From NCBI GenBank assembly GCA_905210525.1, contig CAJLXE010000022.1, positions 1 through 13,971 of the forward strand: a stretch of 13,971 bases of DNA, in the 5' to 3' direction. Source of the DNA: an uncultured Clostridia bacterium (lineage in GTDB: Bacteria; Bacillota; Clostridia; HGM11327). Each line of letters begins with the position of its first letter. Within the stretch, counting starts at the first letter, position 1. Below are positions 1 through 7,237 of this stretch, one piece after another. A program made the position numbers and the translations under genes. The notes under the pieces are model-generated. The model worked only from the letters and a program-made list of their open reading frames with translations, did not search any database and was not told where the DNA came from.

Positions 1-57
1 CGGTCAAATAAATAAGCTAAAAAAAATGCGTTTTTTAAGATATTTGATGTGTGCCGC

Positions 58-86
58 TTGACATTATTACCCGGACATACTATAAT
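58..86 (+). promoter_or_regulatory. Sigma-A type promoter of the GNAT gene
   Basis: TTGACA at 58-63 and TATAAT at 81-86 are both perfect consensus hexamers with a 17-base spacer. Transcription should begin near 92-94, about 40 bases before the ATG at 135. Because the promoter lies inside any reading that begins at the upstream GTG (51), it also rules that start out. No operator-like repeat is visible around it, so expression is probably constitutive. Confidence 0.85.
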
Positions 87-134
87 AAATCAATAAAATA
101 TATAAAAAACCTGTCCGCCGAAAGGAATAAACAT

Positions 135-737
135 ATGTACAAAAACACAATAAGAATCGCCCGCGCCGAGTACGCCGAAGAGCTTTTACGCATATATGCG
201 CCGTATGTTAAAGAAACCGCGATCACATTTGAATACGAAGTGCCGACTGTTGAAGAATTTAAAGAACGAATCATAAAAACACTGCAAAGGTACCCGTATC
301 TGGTTGCGGAGGTTGACGGTGAAGCGGTAGGATATGCATATGCAGGTGCATTCAAAGAAAGAGCTGCTTATGACTGGGCGGTAGAATCAACAGTGTATAT
401 AAAGAACAACAAAAGAAAAATGGGCATAGGCTCAGAGCTTTACAATGCTTTGGAAAAAATATTACATATGCAAAACATTATCAATGTCAACGCGTGTATA
501 GCCTATACGGATAACGACGACGAATATCTTACAAAAGGCAGTGTTATGTTTCACGAAAACATGGGATATAAAACCGTCGGCAGATTCCACAAGTGCGGAT
601 ATAAATTCAACAAATGGTATGATATGGTCTGGATGGAAAAACACCTTGATGTACACCCGACATATGTCAATGCGGTAAAGAGATTTTCCGATATAAACTT
701 GTGCGACCTGCAAAACTTGGGCATAAGCATATATTAA
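135..737 (+). CDS. GNAT-family N-acetyltransferase, phosphinothricin/amino-acid acetyltransferase-like
   Basis: A 200-residue acetyl-CoA dependent N-acetyltransferase, probably cytosolic, with no signal peptide or membrane segment. The start opens with a beta strand followed by an Ala/Glu-rich helix (residues 5-25), then a PTVEEFKERI helix (37-46) typical of the PAT/YncA branch. The acetyl-CoA pyrophosphate-binding motif Arg-Lys-Met-Gly-Ile-Gly is at 94-99, and a WYDMVWMEK-type C-terminal strand follows at 161-169. This branch acetylates the amino group of small molecules such as phosphinothricin, methionine sulfoximine or amino acids; the true substrate cannot be read from the sequence. I chose ATG 135 over GTG 51 because AAAGGA lies 8 bases upstream and a consensus promoter sits at 58-86. 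The tail after about residue 172 is longer than in the usual 165-180 residue members. It stands alone, convergent with the oadB operon. Confidence 0.88.
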   Translation: MYKNTIRIARAEYAEELLRIYAPYVKETAITFEYEVPTVEEFKERIIKTLQRYPYLVAEVDGEAVGYAYAGAFKERAAYDWAVESTVYIKNNKRKMGIGSELYNALEKILHMQNIINVNACIAYTDNDDEYLTKGSVMFHENMGYKTVGRFHKCGYKFNKWYDMVWMEKHLDVHPTYVNAVKRFSDINLCDLQNLGISIY

Positions 738-760
738 ATTACGGATAAAAGCAAAACAAT

Positions 761-821
761 GCAAAATAAAATGCGCTGTCAGGAGTATTTCGTCCTTGGC
801 AGCGCATTGCTTTATGTTTTT
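761..821. terminator. Probable bidirectional terminator between convergent GNAT and oadB operons
   Basis: A perfect 9-base stem AATGCGCTG (770-778) / CAGCGCATT (800-808) can be extended inward with GGA/TCC pairing. It is followed on the + strand by a T-rich run (811-821). On the - strand the stem is followed by the complement of an A-rich run (762-770), so it can stop both the GNAT transcript and the opposing transcript ending at 828. Confidence 0.75.
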
Positions 822-827
822 ATCAAA

Positions 828-1001
828 TTATTTTTTTGAAGTACTTTTATTCAATATTAATGTTATAAGTATTATTATTCCTATTACAATAAAAATACAC
901 AGCATTCCCTCGCCTATATAAGGCAGCATATCAAGAACAGCCTTTGGGTTGAAATTTATATTGCCCGACAAAGCAAGCATTGAGTTCAAAACGTTCATCA
1001 T
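828..1001 (-). CDS. Small gamma-like subunit of a Na+-translocating decarboxylase (OadG-like), 57 residues
   Basis: A short gene I translated by hand. It has an AGGAGG ribosome binding site at 1011-1016 ending 9-10 bases before an ATG-ATG pair (999-1001 and 996-998), and it ends at TAA 828-830. The product starts with a polar segment including GNINFNPKA, continues with MLPYIGEGMLCIFIVIGI and ends in a run of Ile/Leu followed by NKSTSKK. That is one transmembrane helix (about residues 30-50) with a basic C-terminus, the layout of sodium-pump decarboxylase gamma subunits (OadG/MmdD-like), which anchor and stabilise the complex at the membrane. It lies 19 bases downstream of oadB, fitting co-expression and partnership. 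It is shorter than usual gamma subunits (about 80-120 residues) and lacks their Pro/Ala-rich C-terminal tail and His-rich zinc site. The gene is supported by RBS, codon use and position; the family call is inferred from the helix pattern and context. Confidence 0.82.
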   Translation of the reverse strand: MMNVLNSMLALSGNINFNPKAVLDMLPYIGEGMLCIFIVIGIIILITLILNKSTSKK

Positions 1002-1020
1002 ATACACCAGTCCTCCTTAA

Positions 1021-2130
1021 TCATAAAAAGAAATTAAGTATAAGCCCGCCGGCAATAACCGACGCTATCTGTCCCGATACGTTAACTCCCATAGAGTGCA
1101 TGAGAAGAAAATTCTGTGCGTCTTCCTTAAGACCGAGCTTATGTACAACACGTCCCGCCATAGGGAAAGCGGATATTCCGGCTGCACCTATCATCGGGTT
1201 TATTTTTTTCTTAAGGAATATATTGATTATTTTTGCAAAGCACACACCCCCGACTATATCGAATATAAACGCTACGAGTCCGAGACCGAGTATAAGGAGG
1301 GTGCTGAGTGAAAGGAATTTTTCGGCAGTCATCTGCGACGCTATTGTTATTCCGAGGAATATCGTTACGAGATTTGCAAGAACGCGCTGAGCCGTTTCAG
1401 AAAGAGAATCCAGCACTCCGCATTCGCGTATCAGATTTCCGAACATAAGGAATCCAATAAGTGCAACTGATTTCGGTGCTACAAGTCCCGCTATTACCGT
1501 AATTACAATCGGGAACAGTATTCTTGTAAGTTTTGATACATTGGCAGGCTTGTACTCCATTCTGATAAGCCGTTCTTTTTTCGTCGTGACAAGCTTAATA
1601 ACCGGAGGAATTATCATAGGCACCAACGCCATATACGAATATGCCGCTACCATTATCGGTCCTGTATAATTGGATTTGAGCATCTGAGCCACGACTATTG
1701 CGGTAGGACCGTCTGCCGCACCTATTATAGATATTGAAGCAGCATCTTTTATGTCAAAGAACATAGACGCTATTCCGAGCGTAAAAAATATTCCGAACTG
1801 AGCCGCCGCGCCAAAAAACATAAGTTTCGGATTTGTAAGTACCGGTCCGAAATCTATCATCGCGCCTATTCCTATGAAAAGTATAAGCGGAAACAGTTCA
1901 TTAGCAATACCCGCATTGTAAAGAACGCTCAAAGGTCCCTCTTCAAGTCCCTGTGTAATTGCACCCGACAAAGGCAGGTTTACCAATATTATACCGAATC
2001 CCATCGGCAAAAGAAGCGTAGGCTCCATATCTTTTTTGATAGCGAGAAAAATAAGCAATGCGCCTATCGCCCACATAATTATGTAGCGCCAATCAAAATT
2101 TTGGACCAGATTGTCAATAATCTCTTCCAT
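1021..2130 (-). CDS. oadB: Na+-translocating decarboxylase beta subunit (OadB/MmdB/GcdB family)
   Basis: A 369-residue polytopic membrane protein that carries out the biotin-linked decarboxylation step and couples it to Na+ export. After an amphipathic start come hydrophobic helices separated by family hallmarks. These include GAADGPT at 137-143, whose Asp140 corresponds to the essential membrane Asp of Klebsiella OadB; GNLIRECGV at 231-239; and HSMGVNVSGQI at 345-355, the conserved polar stretch near the C-terminal helices thought to line the ion path. Length is normal for the Firmicute form (about 370-380). ATG 2130 has GAAAGGA about 10 bases upstream. The carboxyltransferase alpha subunit and biotin carrier are not in this window, so which acid is decarboxylated (oxaloacetate, methylmalonyl-CoA, glutaconyl-CoA or malonate) cannot be decided here. 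Its only partner nearby is the small gamma-like gene downstream. Confidence 0.93.
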   Translation of the reverse strand: MEEIIDNLVQNFDWRYIIMWAIGALLIFLAIKKDMEPTLLLPMGFGIILVNLPLSGAITQGLEEGPLSVLYNAGIANELFPLILFIGIGAMIDFGPVLTNPKLMFFGAAAQFGIFFTLGIASMFFDIKDAASISIIGAADGPTAIVVAQMLKSNYTGPIMVAAYSYMALVPMIIPPVIKLVTTKKERLIRMEYKPANVSKLTRILFPIVITVIAGLVAPKSVALIGFLMFGNLIRECGVLDSLSETAQRVLANLVTIFLGITIASQMTAEKFLSLSTLLILGLGLVAFIFDIVGGVCFAKIINIFLKKKINPMIGAAGISAFPMAGRVVHKLGLKEDAQNFLLMHSMGVNVSGQIASVIAGGLILNFFL

Positions 2131-2331
2131 TCAAAAATATCCTTTCAAAGCAAAAAAATTTATTACAATGTCTTAACGACATTAAATATTAACATTGTTT
2201 GAACATTTGCTCTCATTGAGCCGTTCTTCTCCTCAAAATCCACTCAGAGATTGATAAAAACGACTTTACTCTGACACAATCAAATGCTTTGCATTTAACC
2301 GTTACGTTTTTGCCTTACAGCAAAAAAAGAT
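2131..2331 (-). promoter_or_regulatory. Long structured 5' leader of the oadB transcript
   Basis: The promoter at 2338-2367 leaves an unusually long leader of about 200 bases before oadB. It contains three simple hairpins: AAATGC/GCATTT (2282-2287/2291-2296, 3-base loop), TCAGAG/CTCTGA (2244-2249/2269-2274), and AATGTC/GACATT (2167-2172/2178-2183). The last can alternatively form an outer stem ACAATGT/ACATTGT (2165-2171/2192-2198). In the direction of transcription this AT-rich hairpin is followed, after 8 bases, by seven U's (2158-2152), like a weak intrinsic terminator just upstream of the oadB ribosome binding site. No known riboswitch core could be recognised. An attenuation role is inference. 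Confidence 0.4.
2163..2216 (-). CDS. Possible 17-residue upstream ORF in the oadB leader
   Basis: An ATG at 2214-2216 opens 17 codons (MRANVQTMLIFNVVKTL) ending in TAA at 2163-2165. A GAGGAG lies 12 bases upstream (2229-2234), rather far for an ideal site. The last codons run through the terminator-like hairpin 2165-2198, so ribosome position could alter folding, as in leader-peptide attenuation. There is no run of a single amino-acid codon that would name an effector. This could equally be chance. Confidence 0.22.
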   Translation of the reverse strand: MRANVQTMLIFNVVKTL

Positions 2332-2337
2332 GTATTT

Positions 2338-2367
2338 ATTATAACATAATTCTTCCTTAAAAATCAA
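2338..2367 (-). promoter_or_regulatory. Promoter of the oadB operon
   Basis: On the - strand, TTGATT (complement of 2362-2367) is followed after 18 bases by a perfect TATAAT (complement of 2338-2343). The predicted start of transcription is near 2331. It lies immediately downstream of the GRE-operon terminator, so the two - strand operons are separate transcription units. Confidence 0.7.
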
Positions 2368-2423
2368 CAAAAAAGATTTATTTTTCGATAAAATCTACCG
2401 AAAATCAATATTTGCTTATTTCT

Positions 2424-2462
2424 TACATAAAAAAGCGCCGTGCTTTAATTGCACAGCGCCGT
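2424..2462 (-). terminator. Intrinsic terminator of the five-gene GRE operon
   Basis: On the - strand, GCGCTGTGC (complement of 2451-2459) pairs with GCACGGCGC (complement of 2435-2443) with one G-U pair and a 7-base loop. A run of six T's follows (complement of 2429-2434). The hairpin begins 14 bases after the stop codon of the lipoprotein gene at 2474. T's at 2462-2467 mean it could also work in the + direction, though no + strand gene ends here. Confidence 0.9.
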
Positions 2463-2473
2463 TTTTTACCATG

Positions 2474-5044
2474 TTACTCGACTATTTTTATGAGAGCAGC
2501 ACCGCCCGCTTCAAGTGAAAAGCTCTTTGAATCAAGGCTGTTCCATTCGCCCGTTTCGGTGTCAAGAATAAGAAGCTTGCTCCTCGTTTTCACCTCAACG
2601 TCAATACTGTTTTCAAAATCCTTGCTTGCAATAACCATCAGATTGTCTTCAAAGAATCCTATCGTTGCGTCGGGAGCAATAATTTCCTCAATGGAGCCAT
2701 AACCCTCAAACTTTGTTCCGAGCATCATACGTTCAATATTCAACTCCGGAATTATAAATCCCTGCAGATTCAGGTGGAATACCGCCAGCGACTTTCTTCC
2801 CATCAGAATATCACCCATAACACGTAAGTGCTTATCTACATTCTTTATGTCGTAATAATGATCTGTTTTTTTGCCGTCCACAGATATTGCGCCGCCTTCC
2901 GGATTATACACATGAGGATAATCTCCGTATTTTACCGACCAATATGTAAAATATGAATAACCGCTTACTCCGTATGCAAGCGACGTAAATGCCTGCCATC
3001 TCAATTCGTTCTCATTCAGGTGTCTGAGAACCACGCCGTTCTCTACATCTGCATAATGATCTATAAGGAGTGCTATGTTCATATAGTTTGCACCGCATTT
3101 CAATGCAGAGTTCCTCGCAAATTCAAGATTGTCGTAATATCCGGCAATAGGCGTGTTTTCTCTTCCGTTTCTGTCGTCAAACACATATCTGTCATAGCTG
3201 AGCAGATCAAGCCCCGTTACTTGCAAAAAGTTTTCATACGGACTTTCTGACACAGGTATAATTACAGGCATATTATTTATATATATCGTTCTCGCAGGAT
3301 CAAGTTCTTTTACATAAACCGATATATCTCTTAATGAGCGCAATACCTCTTCGTCTGCAATATCCGGCTCGTCGATTATGTGGTACATATACGTTGAAGA
3401 ATACCCTTTATAAAGGTTTACCGCCTCTTTAACGTCATCTGTCCAGCCCGCATAAAGCTCCTGTCCCTCTCTTACGCAATAGGCAACACCCATAATTTTC
3501 GGATCATGAACAATACAGCGCACGCCGCCTCTTCTATCGCAATATTCAAGCACTTTAATTGTCGCATCACGCGAACAACCATTTAAATCAAGTACATTCA
3601 TACCTGCCTCCACGGCTTCTTCTATGTGATACGGATTAACGCTTCCATCCGCGTTTATCAAGAACTCCTCCGGTATGCCGTTAAAATGCATCACGGTGAA
3701 CTCTTCTTTATAATCCTCTGCATTTGCCGTAAAATCAATATGCGGCGCATCCACTATTTCGCTTACCGCGGCGCCCTTGACAACATCATAACCGAGAATT
3801 TCCTTTATGAACGCTTTTGCCGCCGTGATATTTGAATAGTTTATGCTATTTGTTCCTATATATATCTTGGAGCCCTCGGACTTTACAAACAGCTCGTCCT
3901 CCGAAACTCTTGACATAAGGCTTGCCGCCGCTTTGTTTCCCACGCCGTAAAGAACTATCGCCGCCTCATAATTATCAGGGCTGTCGGTCACAATACGGAG
4001 TGAAATTCCCGTCATTTCTTCTATTTTTTTCTTGAGGAACTCTGCCACTGCACTTGAATTTTCGTCTGCAACTATGACATAATCATTTATATCCAAGCCG
4101 CCCAAAGTCATGGATGTTATTGGGTACTGACGTTTATAAACATACGAATTTTCAGAGCTTATATTGATCGTCTCGCGCTTCTCTCCAAGATATCTTGAAT
4201 AAAACTCATACATTGCATGAACAAGTCCCGCGTCGGACGCGCTTGCAATAACAAGCTTCCCGTTGACAACCTCAATAGCGTAATCGTTTCCGCTGAGTCC
4301 TGCCGCAACCTGCTCATATTCCGGTTTGCCGCAGTCGCCGATTATTATTTCATGCTCGTAATTTATGATGAATTCCGGACACTTAAGTTTTTCACCCGCC
4401 TTTTCAAGCACCTGCGAAATAAACATATCTATGTGTCCGCGTCTTATGTTGGAACAGATTGTAAATTCAGTTATATCAACACCGTCAATTAAAAGTCTGC
4501 CTACATTTGAATCATATATATATTCATAATCAAGCTGCATTATTTCTTTCCAGCCATCAACCGTTGACGCGAGCTTTGTATTTACGTAATTTTCCGTAAA
4601 ATAATTTACGGCATTCAAGAGGGCCTCATCGGAGCCTGCGTTTATTACGAGCTTTGTGTCAATGTATTTTATTACATAATCGTAATATTTAAGATGTCTG
4701 TCGGAAGCCGCCGCAGTCTGTTCCCTGTTTGTGCCGCCTATAAGTATTTCATACATATTTTCGGAAAATCCGTTTTCCTCGTCAATTCTGTCATCGAATA
4801 TATCGATTTTCCCGCCGTTGTTCCTTACGGAATTCCAGAGTACTCTTGAAATTTCCTCCGGCTCCGCGCTTGAAAGCAGCGTCTTCTTCGGATAAACTAT
4901 TGTAAAATCCGAAACGGTAAGATTCTCCTTGGGCGTCGGTTTTACAGTCTCGCCGGGTTCCGACGGCGTAGGATCTGATGTGCAAGCGCACAATCCAAGT
5001 GCCAACAGTATAATAGTCAATGCTGCTATAACAATTTTTTTCAT
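2474..5044 (-). CDS. Large glycosidase-like lipoprotein with three N-terminal repeat domains
   Basis: An 856-residue exported protein. A lipoprotein signal (Met-Lys-Lys, hydrophobic core, lipobox Leu-Cys-Ala|Cys21) leads into a Ser/Pro/Thr linker, so it should sit on the outer face of the membrane. Three diverged copies of one domain follow at about 44-155, 188-287 and 317-422. Each begins with a DFTIV/EFTIC/DYVIV strand, has an 'EI(L/I)IG' or 'AIVLYG' strand midway, and ends with a 'KLVI/KIYIG...A..F..' unit. This resembles the alpha/beta domain that precedes the barrel in alpha-glucuronidase and GH20-type enzymes. A TIM-barrel-like module spans about 446-750, with HIIDEPD at 555-561 (Asp558/Glu559 are candidate catalytic acids) and LLSYDRY at 614-620. 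A small beta domain ends the protein (about 770-856). Family and substrate are not recognised with certainty. It is last in the GRE operon, 15 bases after the SGNH gene, whose TGA is overlapped by its AAAGGA site. Confidence 0.75.
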   Translation of the reverse strand: MKKIVIAALTIILLALGLCACTSDPTPSEPGETVKPTPKENLTVSDFTIVYPKKTLLSSAEPEEISRVLWNSVRNNGGKIDIFDDRIDEENGFSENMYEILIGGTNREQTAAASDRHLKYYDYVIKYIDTKLVINAGSDEALLNAVNYFTENYVNTKLASTVDGWKEIMQLDYEYIYDSNVGRLLIDGVDITEFTICSNIRRGHIDMFISQVLEKAGEKLKCPEFIINYEHEIIIGDCGKPEYEQVAAGLSGNDYAIEVVNGKLVIASASDAGLVHAMYEFYSRYLGEKRETINISSENSYVYKRQYPITSMTLGGLDINDYVIVADENSSAVAEFLKKKIEEMTGISLRIVTDSPDNYEAAIVLYGVGNKAAASLMSRVSEDELFVKSEGSKIYIGTNSINYSNITAAKAFIKEILGYDVVKGAAVSEIVDAPHIDFTANAEDYKEEFTVMHFNGIPEEFLINADGSVNPYHIEEAVEAGMNVLDLNGCSRDATIKVLEYCDRRGGVRCIVHDPKIMGVAYCVREGQELYAGWTDDVKEAVNLYKGYSSTYMYHIIDEPDIADEEVLRSLRDISVYVKELDPARTIYINNMPVIIPVSESPYENFLQVTGLDLLSYDRYVFDDRNGRENTPIAGYYDNLEFARNSALKCGANYMNIALLIDHYADVENGVVLRHLNENELRWQAFTSLAYGVSGYSYFTYWSVKYGDYPHVYNPEGGAISVDGKKTDHYYDIKNVDKHLRVMGDILMGRKSLAVFHLNLQGFIIPELNIERMMLGTKFEGYGSIEEIIAPDATIGFFEDNLMVIASKDFENSIDVEVKTRSKLLILDTETGEWNSLDSKSFSLEAGGAALIKIVE

Positions 5045-5059
5045 TTGGTTATTATCCTT

Positions 5060-6043
5060 TCATTTTATAACAAATATAATATACGGAAGAAGAGTTGTCG
5101 CATATAAATAATGTCCCGTGCCATTCGGATGCCATTTATCATGATGCATAAAAGAATTTCTTTTTTCAATCGGCACCGCTAAAATGAGTTTTTGCGCCGT
5201 AGCATAGCAATCGGCAACAGGTATTCCGTTCTTTTGTGCCGTTCTGCGTGCCGTATCAACATATTCATCATACGAATTTATTCCATCCCCGTAATAGATA
5301 CCGCCTGTTACGGGAAATGTCGTATGCATAACAAGCTTTTGCGTGCAGTTATTTACAAGCTGTATCATTCGTTCGATATCAGCACTGTATGCCGCAAGTG
5401 TTTTTCCGCTCAGCCAGTCATTAACCGTACATCCTTCAAACACAACGGCATACGGATTCAGCTCGGCAATATACTTATCAAAATATTCTTTTATATATCG
5501 TTCAACAGTACATGAGCCGACACCGCAATTTACCACCGCATATTCTCCCGAATAAAATTCAATTCTGTGAACATATATTCCGGTGCCGCTTTCGGAGGTT
5601 ATTTTCAGCTTATGTGCTTCTTCCCGTAAACGGACATTTATCAGACGTATGCACTTGTTCATACCGTTTTCACCGCTTTGAATCTCATAGTCTCCGTAAA
5701 GCTTGCCGTCAACTGTAATTTTTGCACAGGCTTTTTCATTTTGGGCTTTCAAAAAAATTCTGCACAGCAAAAAATTTTCTTCAATAACAAGAGATTTTTT
5801 GTTGACAATGCCAAACTGTCCGTCTGCAATTTCACACAAATCCGTAAGCTTTTCCGCATAATATTCCTCAGCATGAGAATCTGTCATAAGTGAATAGGCA
5901 TCGCGTATGAGGTTTACATAAGACGGAAAGCCAAACGGAAGCATACGCAAATCCGAGCATTGGGCAGGCGGCACAAGACCGTAATCTGCTCCGACGCCCT
6001 CGCCCCATGTATGCGAATCTCCGAGCATAGCAATAATCTTCAT
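5060..6043 (-). CDS. SGNH/GDSL-type hydrolase with inserted beta-rich segment
   Basis: A 327-residue hydrolase of the SGNH fold, which removes acyl (often acetyl) groups from carbohydrates or lipids. Block I is GDSHTWG at 8-14 (nucleophile Ser10), block II Gly174/Gly176 in NCGVGSC, block III GCTVND at 204-209 (oxyanion Asn208), and block V DKWHPN at 302-307 (Asp302, His305), so the full catalytic set is present. There is no signal peptide, so it should act in the cytoplasm. Between blocks I and II there are about 160 residues instead of the usual 30-50. Residues about 75-168 look strand-rich (alternating hydrophobic runs such as FLLCRIFL and KLKITS), suggesting an inserted beta-sandwich possibly binding carbohydrate. 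ATG 6043 has GGAGG 12 bases upstream. It is fourth in the operon, 35 bases after the alcohol dehydrogenase, so its substrate is probably an acylated sugar-like intermediate; this is inference. Confidence 0.85.
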   Translation of the reverse strand: MKIIAMLGDSHTWGEGVGADYGLVPPAQCSDLRMLPFGFPSYVNLIRDAYSLMTDSHAEEYYAEKLTDLCEIADGQFGIVNKKSLVIEENFLLCRIFLKAQNEKACAKITVDGKLYGDYEIQSGENGMNKCIRLINVRLREEAHKLKITSESGTGIYVHRIEFYSGEYAVVNCGVGSCTVERYIKEYFDKYIAELNPYAVVFEGCTVNDWLSGKTLAAYSADIERMIQLVNNCTQKLVMHTTFPVTGGIYYGDGINSYDEYVDTARRTAQKNGIPVADCYATAQKLILAVPIEKRNSFMHHDKWHPNGTGHYLYATTLLPYIIFVIK

Positions 6044-6078
6044 AATATACCGTATCCTCCGATATAATATATTCGCTG

Positions 6079-7188
6079 TTACTCTGCAAGAAGAGCCTTT
6101 ATAGCCTTACCGTGTTCAAGATCGTAAAATGCCTTATTTATATCGCTTACGGCATATGTTGAAGCAACCGCGCGTATCTTAGGCATTATTTGCGGATTAT
6201 TCTCCAAAAACTTTATATATGCCGCAACATCGCAAAGAGAATACTGCGAAGAGCCTATGAGCTGAAGCGCAGCAAACGTTATGCGTTCGGGAGATATCTC
6301 CACTTTGCCCTGACTTGAATACTGTCCCGGAATAAGATAAACACCTCTGTTTCTGAGCCAATCCAATCCCTGCGGAACCGCTTGATGAGCACCGCTTCCT
6401 TCAAATACAACATCTGCACCGAGACCATCGCTTATTTCAAATATCTTTTCTTTTATCTGTTCGGCACTTAACTTATCAAGCGTATAACATTCCGTAGCGC
6501 CGAATGCCTTTGCACGCTCTTCTCTCTCAGAATTTGCTCTGCCCGCAACGCTTATCACGTGCTTAACTCCAAGAGAAGCGAAATATGCCACTGCAAACAT
6601 TCCCACCGGACCTAAGCCCTGTACTACCGCAACATTAGCTTTTGAAAAATCATTTCCGGCTTTTTCCCCGAGCGAAACCGCATGAATCGTTGTCGGTCCG
6701 GCACAAGCAAAAACAGCCGTTGTAACTGCATCCAGTTCTTTCGGAACCTTTACAAGATTTTTTACAGGCGCATAGTTATACTCCGCAAACCCCCCGTGGA
6801 AATGCGGCGCCTCCTCAGGACTTCCTCCGTTTGTAACGCCGAGATGTATACAGTTTGCATCATCGCCGTCATGGCACAACGGGCAATGTCCGCACGGACA
6901 CGCAATATCGATTATTACCGTATCACCCTCATGTATTCCGTATTCATCCGCGTCTTTAGGATCTATCGCCTCAACAGAGCCTATAAATTCGTGTCCGAGC
7001 ACCGTTGGAGTTGTCGTTGCCAGACGTCCGTGCATAAAATGCAGATCTGTTCCGCATATTCCGCTTGCAATAAGCTTCACCGCAGCCATACCGCTCTCAG
7101 GCTTCGTAAGCGGATATTCCTTTATTTCAAAAGGCTTTTCAGCACCCACAAATACTGCCGCTTTCGCTTTTTTTGTCAAATCAATCAT
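6079..7188 (-). CDS. Zinc-dependent medium-chain alcohol/polyol dehydrogenase
   Basis: A 369-residue cytosolic NAD(P)-linked alcohol dehydrogenase of the MDR superfamily (threonine/sorbitol dehydrogenase branch). The catalytic zinc ligands are Cys45 in GICGTDLH and His66-Glu67 in GHEFIG. The structural zinc lobe has Cys99, Cys102, Cys105 and Cys113 in the classic C-x2-C-x2-C-x7-C spacing. The Rossmann motif GLGPVG is at 191-196 and the C-terminal half is complete. ATG 7188 is preceded by GAAGG at 8-base spacing. It lies 49 bases after the GRE activase. In characterised GRE pathways a dehydrogenase commonly reduces or oxidises the aldehyde/ketone product or makes the substrate for the radical enzyme, which is the likely role here. 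The exact substrate is not readable. Threonine 3-dehydrogenase is an alternative label but fits the operon poorly. Confidence 0.9.
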   Translation of the reverse strand: MIDLTKKAKAAVFVGAEKPFEIKEYPLTKPESGMAAVKLIASGICGTDLHFMHGRLATTTPTVLGHEFIGSVEAIDPKDADEYGIHEGDTVIIDIACPCGHCPLCHDGDDANCIHLGVTNGGSPEEAPHFHGGFAEYNYAPVKNLVKVPKELDAVTTAVFACAGPTTIHAVSLGEKAGNDFSKANVAVVQGLGPVGMFAVAYFASLGVKHVISVAGRANSEREERAKAFGATECYTLDKLSAEQIKEKIFEISDGLGADVVFEGSGAHQAVPQGLDWLRNRGVYLIPGQYSSQGKVEISPERITFAALQLIGSSQYSLCDVAAYIKFLENNPQIMPKIRAVASTYAVSDINKAFYDLEHGKAIKALLAE

Positions 7189-7237
7189 TCTTAATACCTT
7201 CTTTCATTCATTATAAAATTTCTGTTTCGTTCAAAAT

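Noticed and set aside
1..57. Possible gene end or hairpin (AAAAAA/TTTTTT) at the left edge
   Set aside because: Only an A/T run pair with a 4-base loop; no coding frame or GC stem to support a terminator.
51..134. Upstream GTG start giving a 228-residue acetyltransferase
   Set aside because: A consensus promoter lies within this stretch and a good AAAGGA site precedes the ATG at 135.
2447..2457. ATTGCACA match to the candidate AraC operator
   Set aside because: It forms part of the terminator stem and loop, so it is best explained by chance.
6682..7194. 170-codon + strand open frame opposite the dehydrogenase, and similar long frames at 8635-9150 and 9355-9900
   Set aside because: They are antisense to well-supported genes, have Arg/Cys/His-rich compositions and no family resemblance or convincing ribosome binding sites.
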